A DNA stretch of 64,000 nt from Marinomonas ushuaiensis DSM 15871 (GCF_000521805.1 NZ_JAMB01000008.1:104764-168763), one strand, 5' to 3'; positions 9,372 through 19,218 are shown, counted from the first letter of the stretch. Translations and numbers: made by a program. Notes: a model not told the origin generated them from the sequence alone.

Positions 9372-10802
9372 ATGGATTGCCCTCTTTACGAAAAAATTGC
9401 TAACCAAATTGAACACCAAGTTCATGAAGGTATTTTCTTACCAGGAGCAAAGATTCCATCGGTTCGTAAATCCAGCAAGCAAATGGAAGTCAGTGTCGCC
9501 ACCGTTCTACAAGCCTATAGTCTTTTAGAAGATCGAGGCGTCATAAGAGCTCGTCCACAAAAAGGGTATTTCGTACAAGAGAACCAGCGACAAACAACTG
9601 CGACTGCAAAAATCGAGCCGACTCAGAACGATGGTTCTATGCACGCCTTATTAAAGCGATTACTGCATGCATCACAAGATGAACACATCACCCAGTTTGG
9701 TGCAGCAATTCCAAAAAGTCAGTTTCTACCTATTCGACAACTACAACGATCCGTTGGCCGCCTTATGCGCTTAGAGCCTGAAATTTGTGCTTCTTATGAA
9801 TTCACACCTGGCTCTCTCAGTTTACGCAGACAAATTGCCATTCGAATGCTGGATAGTAGCTGCCAACTTCAGCCTGATGACATTACCATTACATTAGGTT
9901 GTCAAAATGCACTAATGCTTTCTTTGCAAGCTGTCGCAAAAGCAGGAGACACCATCGCCATAGAAAGCCCAGTGTATCATGGTGTATTACAAGCAATCGA
10001 AAACCTAAATTTAAAAGCCATCGAAATCCCCTGCTCAACAGAAACTGGGCTAGATTTGGACTTGCTCGAAGAAGCGGCTCAAAAATGGCAAATCAAAGCT
10101 TGTGTTGTGACGCCAAACAATCAAAACCCAACCGGCGCCACACTGAATCATCAAGCAAGGCAAAAACTCATTGAACTGTCCACTCAGCATAATTTCATAT
10201 TAATTGAAGACGATGTATACGGAGAGTTAAGTTACGGCGATAAACATGAGCGAGCACTAAAAGCAGACGACAAAAATAATACAGTGATTTATTGCAGTTC
10301 TTTTTCTAAAAGTATCGCTCCAGGGTTTCGTATCGGCTGGGTTGTGGGTGGTCGTTTCCAAGCAGAGATTGAACATCATGCCTATGTTCAATCTCTAGCG
10401 ATTCCGACACTGACTCAAAGAGCCATTGCAAACTTTTTAGAAAATGGTGCATACGACCGACATTTGAGAAAAACTCGTCTTTCCTATCAAGAAAATCTCA
10501 CTCGCTGTCTAGCTCTAATCAATGAATATTTTCCAACCGGTACAAAAACATCCACGCCCAAAGGAGGCTTTTTACTTTGGATCTCGTTACCTGATACAGT
10601 GGACGCAATGACGCTGCATACTCAGGCACTCGAAAGTGGCATTGGTTTGCTACCCGGTCTAGCCTTTAGTTTGACGTCTCAGTTCAATCATCATTTCAGA
10701 TTAAATTACGCACAGCATTGGGACAACACAACAGACGCTGCACTTAAAAGACTGGGAAAACTTTGCTATCAACAAACGCCAAAGATAGAGTTAAATAAAT
10801 AA
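9372..10802 (+). CDS. MocR-type transcriptional regulator (GntR helix-turn-helix plus aminotransferase-like domain)
   Basis: 476 residues. The N-terminal 70 residues form a GntR winged helix (LYEKIANQIEHQVHEGIFLP, then IPSVRKSSKQMEVSVATVLQ). From about residue 110 to the end it is a class I aminotransferase fold. The PLP-binding lysine lies in SSFSKSIAPGFRIGWV near residue 310, and the NQNPTGA motif near 252 contacts the cofactor. MocR proteins use PLP or its adducts to control vitamin B6, GABA, taurine or ectoine genes, usually next to the regulator. No such target is adjacent here, so the target is unclear. Confidence 0.9.
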   Translation: MDCPLYEKIANQIEHQVHEGIFLPGAKIPSVRKSSKQMEVSVATVLQAYSLLEDRGVIRARPQKGYFVQENQRQTTATAKIEPTQNDGSMHALLKRLLHASQDEHITQFGAAIPKSQFLPIRQLQRSVGRLMRLEPEICASYEFTPGSLSLRRQIAIRMLDSSCQLQPDDITITLGCQNALMLSLQAVAKAGDTIAIESPVYHGVLQAIENLNLKAIEIPCSTETGLDLDLLEEAAQKWQIKACVVTPNNQNPTGATLNHQARQKLIELSTQHNFILIEDDVYGELSYGDKHERALKADDKNNTVIYCSSFSKSIAPGFRIGWVVGGRFQAEIEHHAYVQSLAIPTLTQRAIANFLENGAYDRHLRKTRLSYQENLTRCLALINEYFPTGTKTSTPKGGFLLWISLPDTVDAMTLHTQALESGIGLLPGLAFSLTSQFNHHFRLNYAQHWDNTTDAALKRLGKLCYQQTPKIELNK

Positions 10803-10982
10803 GGGAAAGTAAAAAGACGTACAATATTTTATATATAGGCGCAGGTTATGAATATGTCTCCACATATCTTAAAATTCATCTGTACAGGCAGAGCAAAAAG
10901 CGTACAATTCTCATTCTTTTTTAAACACTCGGCCTCATTGGCCGATAACGTTAATATCTGAAATAGTAGCTGGCTTGTTGCG

Positions 10983-11393
10983 ATGGAATTTGTTGCACAT
11001 CCGAGAGACCTTCCATTAGAAATCACCTTAATAGAAGATCAGCATTTCCCTCAAACTGATGAAGGAAGAGCTGGGTTTGTCGGTATCACATATTTAACCT
11101 CGCATCCTTTTGATAATGGATGTTCGGTAAAAATCACATTGGAAGAAATCGATCCGAACTTTTGTGTTTCTGGCCGTATTGTATCGTGCGATGAAGAAAC
11201 AGACGGTTACGCTATCGCCATTGAATTCCCGACTAAAGAAGAGTGTTACTGTGTTCGAATGATCGAGCAACTTTCTCAGATAGAACACTATCGACGCCAA
11301 GCTAAAATGGCTGGCCGACGACTTAATTACAACGAAGCTGCCGCCGAATGGATACAAAAATTCGCCGCTAAATTCCCCGCATTCACTCTATAA
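10983..11393 (+). CDS. PilZ-like domain protein lacking the usual c-di-GMP motifs
   Basis: 136 residues. The start MEFVAHPRDLPLEI and the beta-rich middle resemble small single-domain PilZ proteins of gammaproteobacteria. The c-di-GMP-binding RxxxR and D/NxSxxG motifs are not present in recognisable form, so it may be one of the non-binding PilZ proteins that act through protein contacts. The C-terminal 50 residues are helical. It lies 23 bases before the DUF501 gene and is probably cotranscribed with it. No clear ribosome site precedes the ATG. Function unknown. Confidence 0.6.
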   Translation: MEFVAHPRDLPLEITLIEDQHFPQTDEGRAGFVGITYLTSHPFDNGCSVKITLEEIDPNFCVSGRIVSCDEETDGYAIAIEFPTKEECYCVRMIEQLSQIEHYRRQAKMAGRRLNYNEAAAEWIQKFAAKFPAFTL

Positions 11394-11416
11394 CATTCAC
11401 ACTACAATAAGACGCT

Positions 11417-11932
11417 ATGACAAACACACTTTCTCAAGGTGATATAGACATTATCACTGCACAGCTTGGACGTAAGCCAAGCGGCATTAATGCCATTGCA
11501 CATTACTCTCCTAACGGCACACCACAAGTTCTCGAAATGGAAACTTGGGTTTTTGATCAACCTTTCCCAACACTTTACTGGCTTTCAAGCAAAGCCATAG
11601 ACAAAGCCTTGGCTAAAATAGAAAGCCATGGTGTGGTGAAAGAACTAGAACAGCGTATTAAGGATGATGAAGAATTAAGAGAAGCCCATTACGCCTCTCA
11701 CCGTGACTACATAGCAAGACGCTGGGAAGTTATGAGCAATGAACACAAAGCCATTATCGAAGAAAAAGGCTTTAAGCCACTATTTGATAAACTCGGTATT
11801 GGCGGTATTGCCAACTGGGATCAAGTTCGATGCTTACACATGCAATATGCACATCACCTTGCAGGCAATAACGTGATTGGTCGTATATTGGATGAAGAGT
11901 ATGACGTAAGAGCCATTGCTGACGCTGAATAA
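11417..11932 (+). CDS. DUF501 family protein
   Basis: 171 residues. The opening segment (IITAQLGRKPSGINAIAHYS, then GTPQVLEMETWV and FPTLYWLSS) is typical of DUF501, a conserved family of unknown function in gammaproteobacteria and actinobacteria. A conserved H/C pair in QVRCLHMQYAHHLAG near residue 140 resembles a metal or catalytic site, though none has been established to my knowledge. It has no signal peptide or membrane segment. It is the second gene of a likely two-gene unit with the PilZ-like gene and is followed by a strong terminator. Confidence 0.82.
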   Translation: MTNTLSQGDIDIITAQLGRKPSGINAIAHYSPNGTPQVLEMETWVFDQPFPTLYWLSSKAIDKALAKIESHGVVKELEQRIKDDEELREAHYASHRDYIARRWEVMSNEHKAIIEEKGFKPLFDKLGIGGIANWDQVRCLHMQYAHHLAGNNVIGRILDEEYDVRAIADAE

Positions 11933-11976
11933 TGTAAATCAGTACGCTCTCGCTCAACAATAAAAGCTTACACTTA

Positions 11977-12017
11977 AAAATAAGGGAGAAACGATTTAAT
12001 CGTTTCTCCCTTATTTT
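11977..12017. terminator. Strong bidirectional terminator
   Basis: A near-perfect stem of about 18 base pairs (AAATAAGGGAGAAACGAT / ATCGTTTCTCCCTTATTT) has a very short loop and T runs on both sides. It ends the DUF501 transcript and can also stop transcripts from the frameshifted gene opposite. Confidence 0.9.
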
Positions 12018-12040
12018 TCAAAAGCTCATCCAAAAAACCA

Positions 12041-12318
12041 TTACGATGCTTTAAGTAATCCTCTTAATTCCTCTTCCGCCTTAACGTTTGGAAGTATTTC
12101 TCGAATTTTGTTAAATGCAGCCTGAGCAACCGAGGCACGCTGTGCATACGTCGTCAACGCCCCACCAGTCCAACCAGCCAATTTCATCATTTCATTTTTA
12201 AAGCTATTAACGCCAACACCAATGTCATTAACGCATCTTCAATCTCTAAATAATTTAGGCGCTCACCGCCAAACTTGATGAAATCATCTTGCTGTACTTC
12301 GAGAAATTGTTTTGGCAT
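12041..12318 (-). pseudogene. Small gene broken by a single-base frameshift
   Basis: On the minus strand an ATG with an AAGG ribosome site begins MPKQFLEVQQDDFIKFGGER and stays open to ...IEDALM near 12226. It then runs out of frame and stops about a dozen codons later. The next frame continues smoothly as NDIGVGVNSFKNEMMKLAGW and ends at TAA at 12041. Inserting one A in TTAATGAC (minus strand, near 12224-12231) would join the two parts as ...DALNDIGVG..., giving a continuous protein of about 92 residues. The total length is one base short of a multiple of three. This is either a real pseudogene or a sequencing error in a short A run. I do not recognise the family. Confidence 0.6.
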
Positions 12319-12415
12319 ATTCAAACCTTTTTAAAATCCATTCGTAAATAAAATTTAGCGACAATAGCTCAGCGATACAAACCCTCACATGTAGAAAAAC
12401 GTAAACGACATGAAA

Positions 12416-13900
12416 TCAATTTTTTGTACGTACTCGGTCTACCGCTTTCTGCCATCCTTGATACAGTTTATCTCCTGTTCCCTTCTCCATAGAGGGCTCA
12501 AAGCTTTTATCTGCTTGCCAAAGAGTCGATACATCGTCCAGCGATTTAAACAATCCCACATGCAATCCTGCTAAAAATGCAGCACCCAATGCGGTTGTTT
12601 CTGTGACACACGGTCGCTCTACTGTAATTTCAAGCAAATCACTTAAAAACTGCACCATGACATCGTTAATCACCATGCCACCGTCCACTCTTAATGAGCT
12701 GAAAGTGGCACCATCTTGAGCCATCGCGCCGACCAAATCCCTTGTTTGATAACAAACAGAGCGTAATCCAGCACTAACGATATCTTCAACGCTTGTGTCT
12801 CTGGTTAAACCAATCATCGCGCCACGCGCATCCGGATCCCAATAAGGCGCACCCAATCCAGTAAAGGCTGGAACAAGATAAACGGAGTCATCGTTTAACG
12901 CTTTCTTAGCCAGACTCTGGGTTTCTTTAGCATCTGAAAATAGTTTCAATCCATCACGCAACCATTGAATTGCCGCACCAGCAACAAAAATACTGCCTTC
13001 TAATGCGTAAGTCACTTTGCCGTCTAAGCGATAACCCACCGTCGTCAGCAATTTGTGCTCAGAACGAATTGGCTTATCTCCAGTATTCAATATCAAGAAA
13101 CAACCGGTTCCGTAAGTGCTTTTCACCATGCCCGGCGTAAAACACGCTTGACCGACTAAAGCCGCCTGTTGATCACCAGCAATACCGTTAACTGGAATTT
13201 CAGCGCCTAACCATGATGAATCAATCACTCCAAAATCGGCACTGCAATCCATCACTTCAGGGAACAGTACATCGCCAATGCCTAAGATCTCGATAAGCTC
13301 ACTGTCCCATTCTTGCGTATGGATATTAAACGCCATAGTACGAGCTGCATTAGTGGCATCGGTTTTATATGACTTACCATTGGTTAACCGCCACAATAAA
13401 AAACTATCGACGGTTCCAAATGCCAGACGCCCTGCTTGAGCTTTTTCTTTAGCACCTTCAACGTTATCTAATACCCAACGAATTTTAGTGGCTGAAAAGT
13501 AGGGATCAATTAGCAAACCTGTTTTTTCTTGAACCTTGTCTCCTAGGCCTTGTTCACTCAAAGACTGGCAGAATTCACTTGTACGTCGGTCTTGCCACAC
13601 AATCGCGTTATAAACAGGTTTGCCCGTTTCGATGTCCCATAGAATGGTTGTTTCACGTTGATTTGTGATACCTATCGTTGCTATCGCCTGTGCATCTATC
13701 CCTGTATCCTTGAGAACAGACTGACAAACCGATAAAGTCGATGACCAAATATCTTCAGGATCATGCTCTACCCAACCATCGTGTGGGAAAATTTGTGGGA
13801 ACTCTTGTTGAGATTGACCCACTCGGGTGCCTTTTTCATCAAATAAAATAGCGCGTGAACTGGTGGTGCCTTGGTCGATTGCAAGAATATAACGGGTCAT
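12416..13900 (-). CDS. glpK: Glycerol kinase
   Basis: 494 residues, against 502 in E. coli. It phosphorylates glycerol to sn-glycerol 3-phosphate with ATP, trapping glycerol in the cytoplasm. FGGY-kinase signatures are clear: [16 protein letters not shown] near the N terminus, [10 protein letters not shown] near 80, [10 protein letters not shown] near 240 and [13 protein letters not shown] near the C terminus. It is divergent from glpR, with a GlpR-type operator between them. No glpF glycerol facilitator lies beside it, unlike the usual glpFK arrangement, so the facilitator must be elsewhere or uptake is passive. Confidence 0.97.
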   Translation of the reverse strand: MTRYILAIDQGTTSSRAILFDEKGTRVGQSQQEFPQIFPHDGWVEHDPEDIWSSTLSVCQSVLKDTGIDAQAIATIGITNQRETTILWDIETGKPVYNAIVWQDRRTSEFCQSLSEQGLGDKVQEKTGLLIDPYFSATKIRWVLDNVEGAKEKAQAGRLAFGTVDSFLLWRLTNGKSYKTDATNAARTMAFNIHTQEWDSELIEILGIGDVLFPEVMDCSADFGVIDSSWLGAEIPVNGIAGDQQAALVGQACFTPGMVKSTYGTGCFLILNTGDKPIRSEHKLLTTVGYRLDGKVTYALEGSIFVAGAAIQWLRDGLKLFSDAKETQSLAKKALNDDSVYLVPAFTGLGAPYWDPDARGAMIGLTRDTSVEDIVSAGLRSVCYQTRDLVGAMAQDGATFSSLRVDGGMVINDVMVQFLSDLLEITVERPCVTETTALGAAFLAGLHVGLFKSLDDVSTLWQADKSFEPSMEKGTGDKLYQGWQKAVDRVRTKN

Positions 13901-13967
13901 AGTGAATTCTCTTTGAAGTCACAACCATTCAAAAAATGAATGATGTATTGTTTTTGTTTTGTTTTTT

Positions 13968-13981
13968 GAACATGAATATTC
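13968..13981. promoter_or_regulatory. GlpR-type operator between glpK and glpR
   Basis: The 14-mer GAACATGAATATTC matches, at 12 or more positions each, the two sites upstream of glpD (shared pattern GAACAT-N-[AT]AT-N-TTC). It lies 68 bases upstream of glpK and 77 before glpR, suitable for control of both. A further 17-base palindrome, CATTCAAAAAATGAATG, lies nearby at 13926-13942. Confidence 0.7.
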
Positions 13982-14058
13982 AAATACGAATATACCCATT
14001 AAAAACCAATGCACAGTCATTAAGCAAGCAGTAACCTTTTAAAGGAGAAGAAAACAAC

Positions 14059-14829
14059 ATGGGTCAACTTTCCCGCCAAGACAAAATTGTCGCCATAGTA
14101 AAAGACCAAGGCTATGTAACCATTGATGAATTGGCTAGCCAATTTTCTGTCACACCGCAAACCATACGCCGTGACATTAATGAATTAGCAAAAGCGGATA
14201 AGATACGTCGACATCATGGTGGCGCCAGTTACGACTCAAGCACAACCAATGTGGCCTATGCGGCGAGACAAATTCTGCAGTTGCCAGCCAAAGAGCAAAT
14301 AGCAAAACGTATTGCGACGGAAATTCCTAACAATGCCTCTTTATTTATCAATATCGGGACAACAACAGAAACCGTTGCTCGCGCATTGCTAAACCATCAA
14401 GGCCTACAAGTTATTACCAACAACCTTAATGTTGCCGCGATCTTAAGCGGTAAAGAAGATTTCACCGTGATTATTGCTGGTGGCACCGTACGTTCTAGAG
14501 ATGGCGGCGTCATGGGCGAAGCAACGATTGATTTCATCAATCAATTTCGCGTTGACTATGGCATCATAGGCATCAGTGGTATCGATCCAACCGACGGCTC
14601 ATTATTAGATTATGATTATCAAGAAGTACGAGTCGCACAGAGTATTATTTCTAATTCTCGTACTGTTTTTCTAGCAGCAGACAGCGGAAAATTTGGTCGG
14701 AATGCCATGGTTCGCCTAGGAAACATGACTCAAGTAGATAGATTATTTACTGACGAGCAACCACCAAAAGCCATTATCAAACTTATGAAAGAGCATGATG
14801 TTCGATTAGAGCTTTGCACACCTAGATAA
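14059..14829 (+). CDS. glpR: DeoR-family repressor of glycerol metabolism
   Basis: 256 residues, near the 252 of E. coli GlpR. The N-terminal DeoR winged helix ([20 protein letters not shown], then [13 protein letters not shown]) is followed by the DeoR sugar-phosphate sensor domain with [14 protein letters not shown] and [11 protein letters not shown]. In E. coli it represses the glp genes and is released by glycerol 3-phosphate. Its position between glpK and glpD, with matching operators at both, supports the same role here. An AAAGGAG ribosome site precedes the ATG. Confidence 0.92.
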   Translation: MGQLSRQDKIVAIVKDQGYVTIDELASQFSVTPQTIRRDINELAKADKIRRHHGGASYDSSTTNVAYAARQILQLPAKEQIAKRIATEIPNNASLFINIGTTTETVARALLNHQGLQVITNNLNVAAILSGKEDFTVIIAGGTVRSRDGGVMGEATIDFINQFRVDYGIIGISGIDPTDGSLLDYDYQEVRVAQSIISNSRTVFLAADSGKFGRNAMVRLGNMTQVDRLFTDEQPPKAIIKLMKEHDVRLELCTPR

Positions 14830-14966
14830 CCTTGGGCTTTCTTGCCCAAGCCTTTAATACAAACTGCCTTACCATCTCAACTTTTGCTTTTTGTTTCTAT
14901 TTGCTCATAAATTCATCAAACCTTCACAATGTAATCTTGTCATGAACCTCATTGAGGTTTAGTATC

Positions 14967-15000
14967 GAACATAAATGTTCACTTCCGAACATATATTTTC
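14967..15000. promoter_or_regulatory. Tandem GlpR-type operators upstream of glpD
   Basis: Two related 14-mers, GAACATAAATGTTC (a perfect palindrome with a 2-base centre) and GAACATATATTTTC, start exactly 20 bases apart, about two helical turns. They end 23 bases before the glpD ATG, so a bound repressor would block transcription or initiation there. Confidence 0.75.
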
Positions 15001-15023
15001 GAATTATAATCATGAGGCTTAGC

Positions 15024-16514
15024 ATGAATCACTCCCATTTTGATTTATTTGTCGTTGGCGGCGGAATTAACGGTACAGGTATTGCTGCCGATGCAGCTGG
15101 CCGTGGACTAAATGTTGGTCTGTGCGAAATGGGAGACTTGGCTCATGCAACATCATCATCAAGCAGCAAATTAATTCATGGTGGTTTACGTTATTTAGAG
15201 CATTACGAGTTTCGCTTGGTAAAAGAAGCGCTGAACGAACGCGAAGTTTTATTAAAAATCGCACCGCATCTCGTTACACCAATGCGCTTTCAAATGCCTC
15301 ATCGACCACATTTGCGTCCTGCTTGGCTTATACGCATTGGCTTATTTCTTTATGACAATTTAGGCAAACGCGAAACACTATTAGGCTCAAAAGGTGTTAA
15401 ATATGGATCAGATAGCCCGCTTAAAACAGACATAACACAAGGTTTTGAATATTCTGATTGCTGGGTTGATGACGCTCGTCTCGTCGTTACTAACGCCTTG
15501 AGTGCTCAAGAGAATGGCACTCATATCTTTGCTCGCACTCGCTGCACCAGTGCAAAACGCGTTAACGGACAATGGCTAATTAGCCTAGAAGATCAAATAA
15601 CAAAAGAAATACATAGCGTGACCGCAAAAGCTCTCGTGAATGCCGCTGGACCTTGGGTATCCTCTTTTATCGAAACAAAACTAGAACAAAAAGCGCCTTA
15701 CGGAATTCGCATGATCAAGGGCAGCCACATTGTTGTGCCTAAGCTTTACGAACACTCTAACGCCTTTATCATGCAGAACACGGACAAGCGCATCGTGTTT
15801 GCTATTCCTTACCGTGAAAACTACACCCTGTTAGGTACAACCGATGTTGAATACAAAGGTGACCCGAACGACGTAGTGATCAACGATGAAGAAACCAACT
15901 ACATATTGAATGTGGCGAATGATCACTTCAAAAAAGCTCTTACGCCTGAAGACGTTGTATGGAGCTATTCTGGTGTTCGCCCGTTGCTAGAAGATGAATC
16001 CTCTGATCCATCAGCTGTGACGCGTGATTACACCTTGCATCTCGACGATCAAGAAAACCAAGCACCATTGCTGAGTATTTTTGGTGGTAAGATTACGACT
16101 TACAGAAAACTCGCATTATCAGCCATGCGCAAGCTTGAGCCTTACTTCGAAGATCTTGGTGCCGCTTGGACTCACGGCAAGCCGTTACCTGGTGGCGATT
16201 TGAGAATGTCTTTGGATGCTTTCGCCATCAAACTACAACAAGACTACACATTTATTAATGCAGGCCTTGCTCGTCGCTTTACCAATAGCTACGGCACGTT
16301 AACTCACCTTTTATTGAATAAAGCCAATTCAGAGAGTGATCTAGGACAAAATTTTGGCAACAGCTTATATCAAGTTGAAGTCGACTATTTAATTTCCCAC
16401 GAATGGGCTAGAACAGCTGAAGATATCCTATGGCGTCGAACTAAGCTTGGACTCGAATTCTCTACCGAACAAGTTGCCGCCTTAGAAAAATATATTGATA
16501 GTAAAACGACATAA
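15024..16514 (+). CDS. glpD: Aerobic glycerol-3-phosphate dehydrogenase
   Basis: 496 residues (E. coli 501). This FAD enzyme at the inner membrane oxidises glycerol 3-phosphate to dihydroxyacetone phosphate and passes electrons to ubiquinone. The FAD-binding VVGGGINGTGIAADAAGRG lies at the N terminus, followed by HATSSSSSKLIHGGLRYLE. I chose the ATG with GAGG six bases upstream that gives MNHSHFDLF. The frame is open 24 codons further upstream, but that part would overlap the GlpR operators. It completes the glycerol pathway begun by glpK, under the same repressor. Confidence 0.96.
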   Translation: MNHSHFDLFVVGGGINGTGIAADAAGRGLNVGLCEMGDLAHATSSSSSKLIHGGLRYLEHYEFRLVKEALNEREVLLKIAPHLVTPMRFQMPHRPHLRPAWLIRIGLFLYDNLGKRETLLGSKGVKYGSDSPLKTDITQGFEYSDCWVDDARLVVTNALSAQENGTHIFARTRCTSAKRVNGQWLISLEDQITKEIHSVTAKALVNAAGPWVSSFIETKLEQKAPYGIRMIKGSHIVVPKLYEHSNAFIMQNTDKRIVFAIPYRENYTLLGTTDVEYKGDPNDVVINDEETNYILNVANDHFKKALTPEDVVWSYSGVRPLLEDESSDPSAVTRDYTLHLDDQENQAPLLSIFGGKITTYRKLALSAMRKLEPYFEDLGAAWTHGKPLPGGDLRMSLDAFAIKLQQDYTFINAGLARRFTNSYGTLTHLLLNKANSESDLGQNFGNSLYQVEVDYLISHEWARTAEDILWRRTKLGLEFSTEQVAALEKYIDSKTT

Positions 16515-16607
16515 AGAAAACATGTCATTAAATATTCGCTTTCACTTAAGCTGAGCTTGTAATTAGGTCTTCAGCGAGCCCAACGCCTTTACTAAGTAAA
16601 TACGATT

Positions 16608-16643
16608 AGTCTTCCTAAACCATTGTCTAGGAGGACTTTTTTT
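16608..16643 (+). terminator. Terminator after glpD
   Basis: The arms AGTCTTCCTA and TAGGAGGACT pair (one G-T) around a 10-base loop and are followed by seven T. It lies 47 bases before the TauE/SafE gene, so that gene should have its own promoter or depend on read-through. Confidence 0.85.
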
Positions 16644-16690
16644 GATCTACTAAAAGAACTAACTACTACCTTCCACAGGATAAATGCCCA

Positions 16691-17461
16691 ATGGACTTTG
16701 TATTTTACGATATTGCTCTTTGGGTCTATCTTGCTCTATTCGCTGCAGCTTTTTTTGCGGGCGTTATCGATGCCATTGCTGGCGGTGGCGGGCTCATTAC
16801 CGTACCTGTTTTATTAGCTGCAGGTCTTTCTCCGGCGGAAGCATTAGCAACTAACAAATTGCAAGGCTGTGCCGGAACCGTTTCAGCATCGTATCATTTT
16901 ATTAAAAAAGGTCAGGTAAAGCTGTCTGATATGCTGCTACCCATTGCGATGACAGCAATTGGCGCCGTTTCTGGCACCTTGCTGGTGTCTTATTTAGACA
17001 GTGCATTATTATTGAAAGCGGTTCCTATTATTCTCATCGCTGTGGCGATTTTCTTTTTCTTTTTGCCAAAAGTTCAACCTTATATTGCCAGCCGTTTCTC
17101 TCTAACCAATTTACAGTTTTCATTAATCATTGGCACGAGCCTTGGTTTTTACGATGGTTTAATCGGCCCCGGAACAGGCGCCTTCTTCTCTACCGCATAT
17201 CTTTGTTTTATGGGGTTAACTGTTGTCTCAGCAACCGCTCATACCAAGGTACTCAACGCGACAAGTAATCTAGCGTCTTTAGCCATGTTTGCTTTCAGTG
17301 GACATCTTGTTTGGGCACTAGGCATCGTGATGGGGTTTGGTCAATGGTTCGGCGCGCAAATTGGTTCACGCCTCGTTATTACCAAAGGGGCGAAATTGAT
17401 TCGACCCATGGTAATCATTATGTGCTTGGCTATTTCAGTGAAGTTATTACTCGATAACTAA
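16691..17461 (+). CDS. TauE/SafE (TSUP) family membrane transporter, YfcA-like
   Basis: 256 residues, almost entirely hydrophobic with about eight membrane segments. The family glycine motif AGVIDAIAGGGGLITVPVLL near residue 22 is repeated in weaker form as FYDGLIGPGTGAFFSTAYL near 153, the internal two-fold repeat typical of TSUP proteins. Family members export or import sulfonates, sulfite, sulfur compounds or organic anions. The YfcA-like subgroup has no agreed substrate, and the neighbours do not help. It is isolated between two terminators. Confidence 0.88.
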   Translation: MDFVFYDIALWVYLALFAAAFFAGVIDAIAGGGGLITVPVLLAAGLSPAEALATNKLQGCAGTVSASYHFIKKGQVKLSDMLLPIAMTAIGAVSGTLLVSYLDSALLLKAVPIILIAVAIFFFFLPKVQPYIASRFSLTNLQFSLIIGTSLGFYDGLIGPGTGAFFSTAYLCFMGLTVVSATAHTKVLNATSNLASLAMFAFSGHLVWALGIVMGFGQWFGAQIGSRLVITKGAKLIRPMVIIMCLAISVKLLLDN

Positions 17462-17512
17462 ACAATGCTTTTCATTTAATCTAATAAACACCATACATAA
17501 AAGAGCATTCAA

Positions 17513-17533
17513 AAAAAGGCGACTTTTACAAGT
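17513..17533. terminator. Bidirectional terminator between the transporter and GAPDH gene
   Basis: A perfect stem AAAAGGCGACTT / AAGTCGCCTTTT with a TTAC-type loop and A and T runs outside. The two flanking genes converge on it. Confidence 0.85.
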
Positions 17534-17581
17534 CGCCTTTTAAACATATCGTGTGAACGAGACAAACGCTAGACAGCAGAA

Positions 17582-18955
17582 TTAAGCCGCTCTGTCCTTA
17601 ACCACACTCATATTAACAAGGTTTGCTTGAGCCAACTTTTCCATCAAGCGAACCACCTGACAGCTGTAGCCGTATTCATTGTCATACCAAACATACAGAA
17701 TCGCTTGATTGCCACGGACTTTCGTTGATAACGAATCTAATATGCCAGCCTGCTGAGAACCAATAAAATCAGAACTAACCGCATCTGCACCATCACTGTA
17801 ACCAATCTGACCAGTTAACTCAGCTCTGTTCGAGGCGTTTTTCAAAAGCTGATTAATTTCTTCAACTGACGTCGCTGATTTTAGATTAAGACTTAAGACA
17901 GCAATGGAAACATTAATCACTGGCACTCGAATCGCACTGCCACTTAATTTACCTTCCAAAGAAGGAATTGCTTTTGAAACCGCTTTCGCAGCGCCAGTCT
18001 CTGTCATCACCATATTCATACCAGCAGCACGTCCACGACGATCGCCTTTGTGAATATTATCAATCAAGTTTTGATCATTAGTATAAGCATGAACGGTTTC
18101 TACATGACCAGACTCAATACCGTATTTACTTTCAAGCACAGACAAGATTGGGGTAATTGCATTGGTAGTACAAGATGCAGCAGAAACAATACGATCATCA
18201 TTGGTTACGTCATTATCATTAACACCAAAAACGATATTCTTCATTTCTTTGCCTGGTGCCGTTAATACAACACGACTAATACCAGGACGATTCAAGTGAA
18301 CACTCAAACCGTCGCGATCACGCCAGCGTCCAGTGTTATCCACTAATAAAGCATTCTTAATTCCATGCGCTTGATAATCAACTGTTTCAGGATCAGAAGC
18401 ATAGATCACCTTTACTGGTGAACCATTAATAATCAAGGCTTGATTCTCTTCATCTACCTTAACCAAACCTTCGTATACACCATGAACCGAATCGTATTTC
18501 AGTAAGCTCGCACGCTTAGTTAAATCATTGTCGCAAGCTTTACGAACGACAATGGCCGCCAGCGACATTCCAGGTGTAGTGTGACCCAAAGTACACATAC
18601 GACGAGCAAGTAAACGACCAATTCGACCAAAGCCATATAAAACAACAGGTGTTTCAGTGCCATTATTGGGTTTCGCAGCCAATACAGAAGCCACATCAGC
18701 CTCAGCTACCAAAGACTCTAGTTCAACAACCGTTTGAGCCACATCACTGGCTAATACTTGTTCTAACACTTGATAGACTTGATCAAGATCCAGTTCAGGG
18801 TGCTGATCAAAAGCCGTCATTAAACCAGTAACAGAATCAGCCATTAATGTATTTCCAGCCAGTTCAACTTTCACTGATTTTTCACGCCCAAGTTTGCCCA
18901 AAAGAGGAATCAGTGATTCCGCCTGTGCAAGTGTCTGTAACCAAGTATTTGTCAT
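17582..18955 (-). CDS. Glyceraldehyde-3-phosphate dehydrogenase, long form with N-terminal extension
   Basis: 457 residues, about 120 longer than ordinary GapA. The dehydrogenase core starts near residue 105 with VVLYGFGRIGRLLARRM (NAD(P) binding), and the catalytic cysteine is in SAASCTTNAITP at about 262. The C-terminal WYDNEYGYSCQVVRL is typical. The first 100 residues form a helical extension, as in the long GAPDH of Pseudomonas and relatives. In those organisms this form is linked to gluconeogenesis or an alternative to GapA. The direction of use here cannot be read from sequence. It has no operon partners. Confidence 0.92.
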   Translation of the reverse strand: MTNTWLQTLAQAESLIPLLGKLGREKSVKVELAGNTLMADSVTGLMTAFDQHPELDLDQVYQVLEQVLASDVAQTVVELESLVAEADVASVLAAKPNNGTETPVVLYGFGRIGRLLARRMCTLGHTTPGMSLAAIVVRKACDNDLTKRASLLKYDSVHGVYEGLVKVDEENQALIINGSPVKVIYASDPETVDYQAHGIKNALLVDNTGRWRDRDGLSVHLNRPGISRVVLTAPGKEMKNIVFGVNDNDVTNDDRIVSAASCTTNAITPILSVLESKYGIESGHVETVHAYTNDQNLIDNIHKGDRRGRAAGMNMVMTETGAAKAVSKAIPSLEGKLSGSAIRVPVINVSIAVLSLNLKSATSVEEINQLLKNASNRAELTGQIGYSDGADAVSSDFIGSQQAGILDSLSTKVRGNQAILYVWYDNEYGYSCQVVRLMEKLAQANLVNMSVVKDRAA

Positions 18956-19218
18956 TATTTGCCCCCAAGAAAGACGCTGCTATATCAAAGTATGGACGCA
19001 GTCTAACGTCGAGAATAAACAAAAACAAATTGTAAGAAGACTACGAAAAAACCTTAAAAACGGGCATTTAGAGCATTTTTTTAGAGAAATAACGAAATAA
19101 AGAGAAAGGGTTAGAAACTTTACTACATAATCACAAGACTAAACTCAATTAAGGTATAAACAGAAAGACTATGTAGTAATTGGGCAACATAAACTGACAG
19201 TAACTTACATGAATTATT

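Noticed and set aside
14952..15023. In-frame extension upstream of glpD
   Set aside because: It overlaps both GlpR-type operators and the GAGG ribosome site; the downstream ATG gives the family start.
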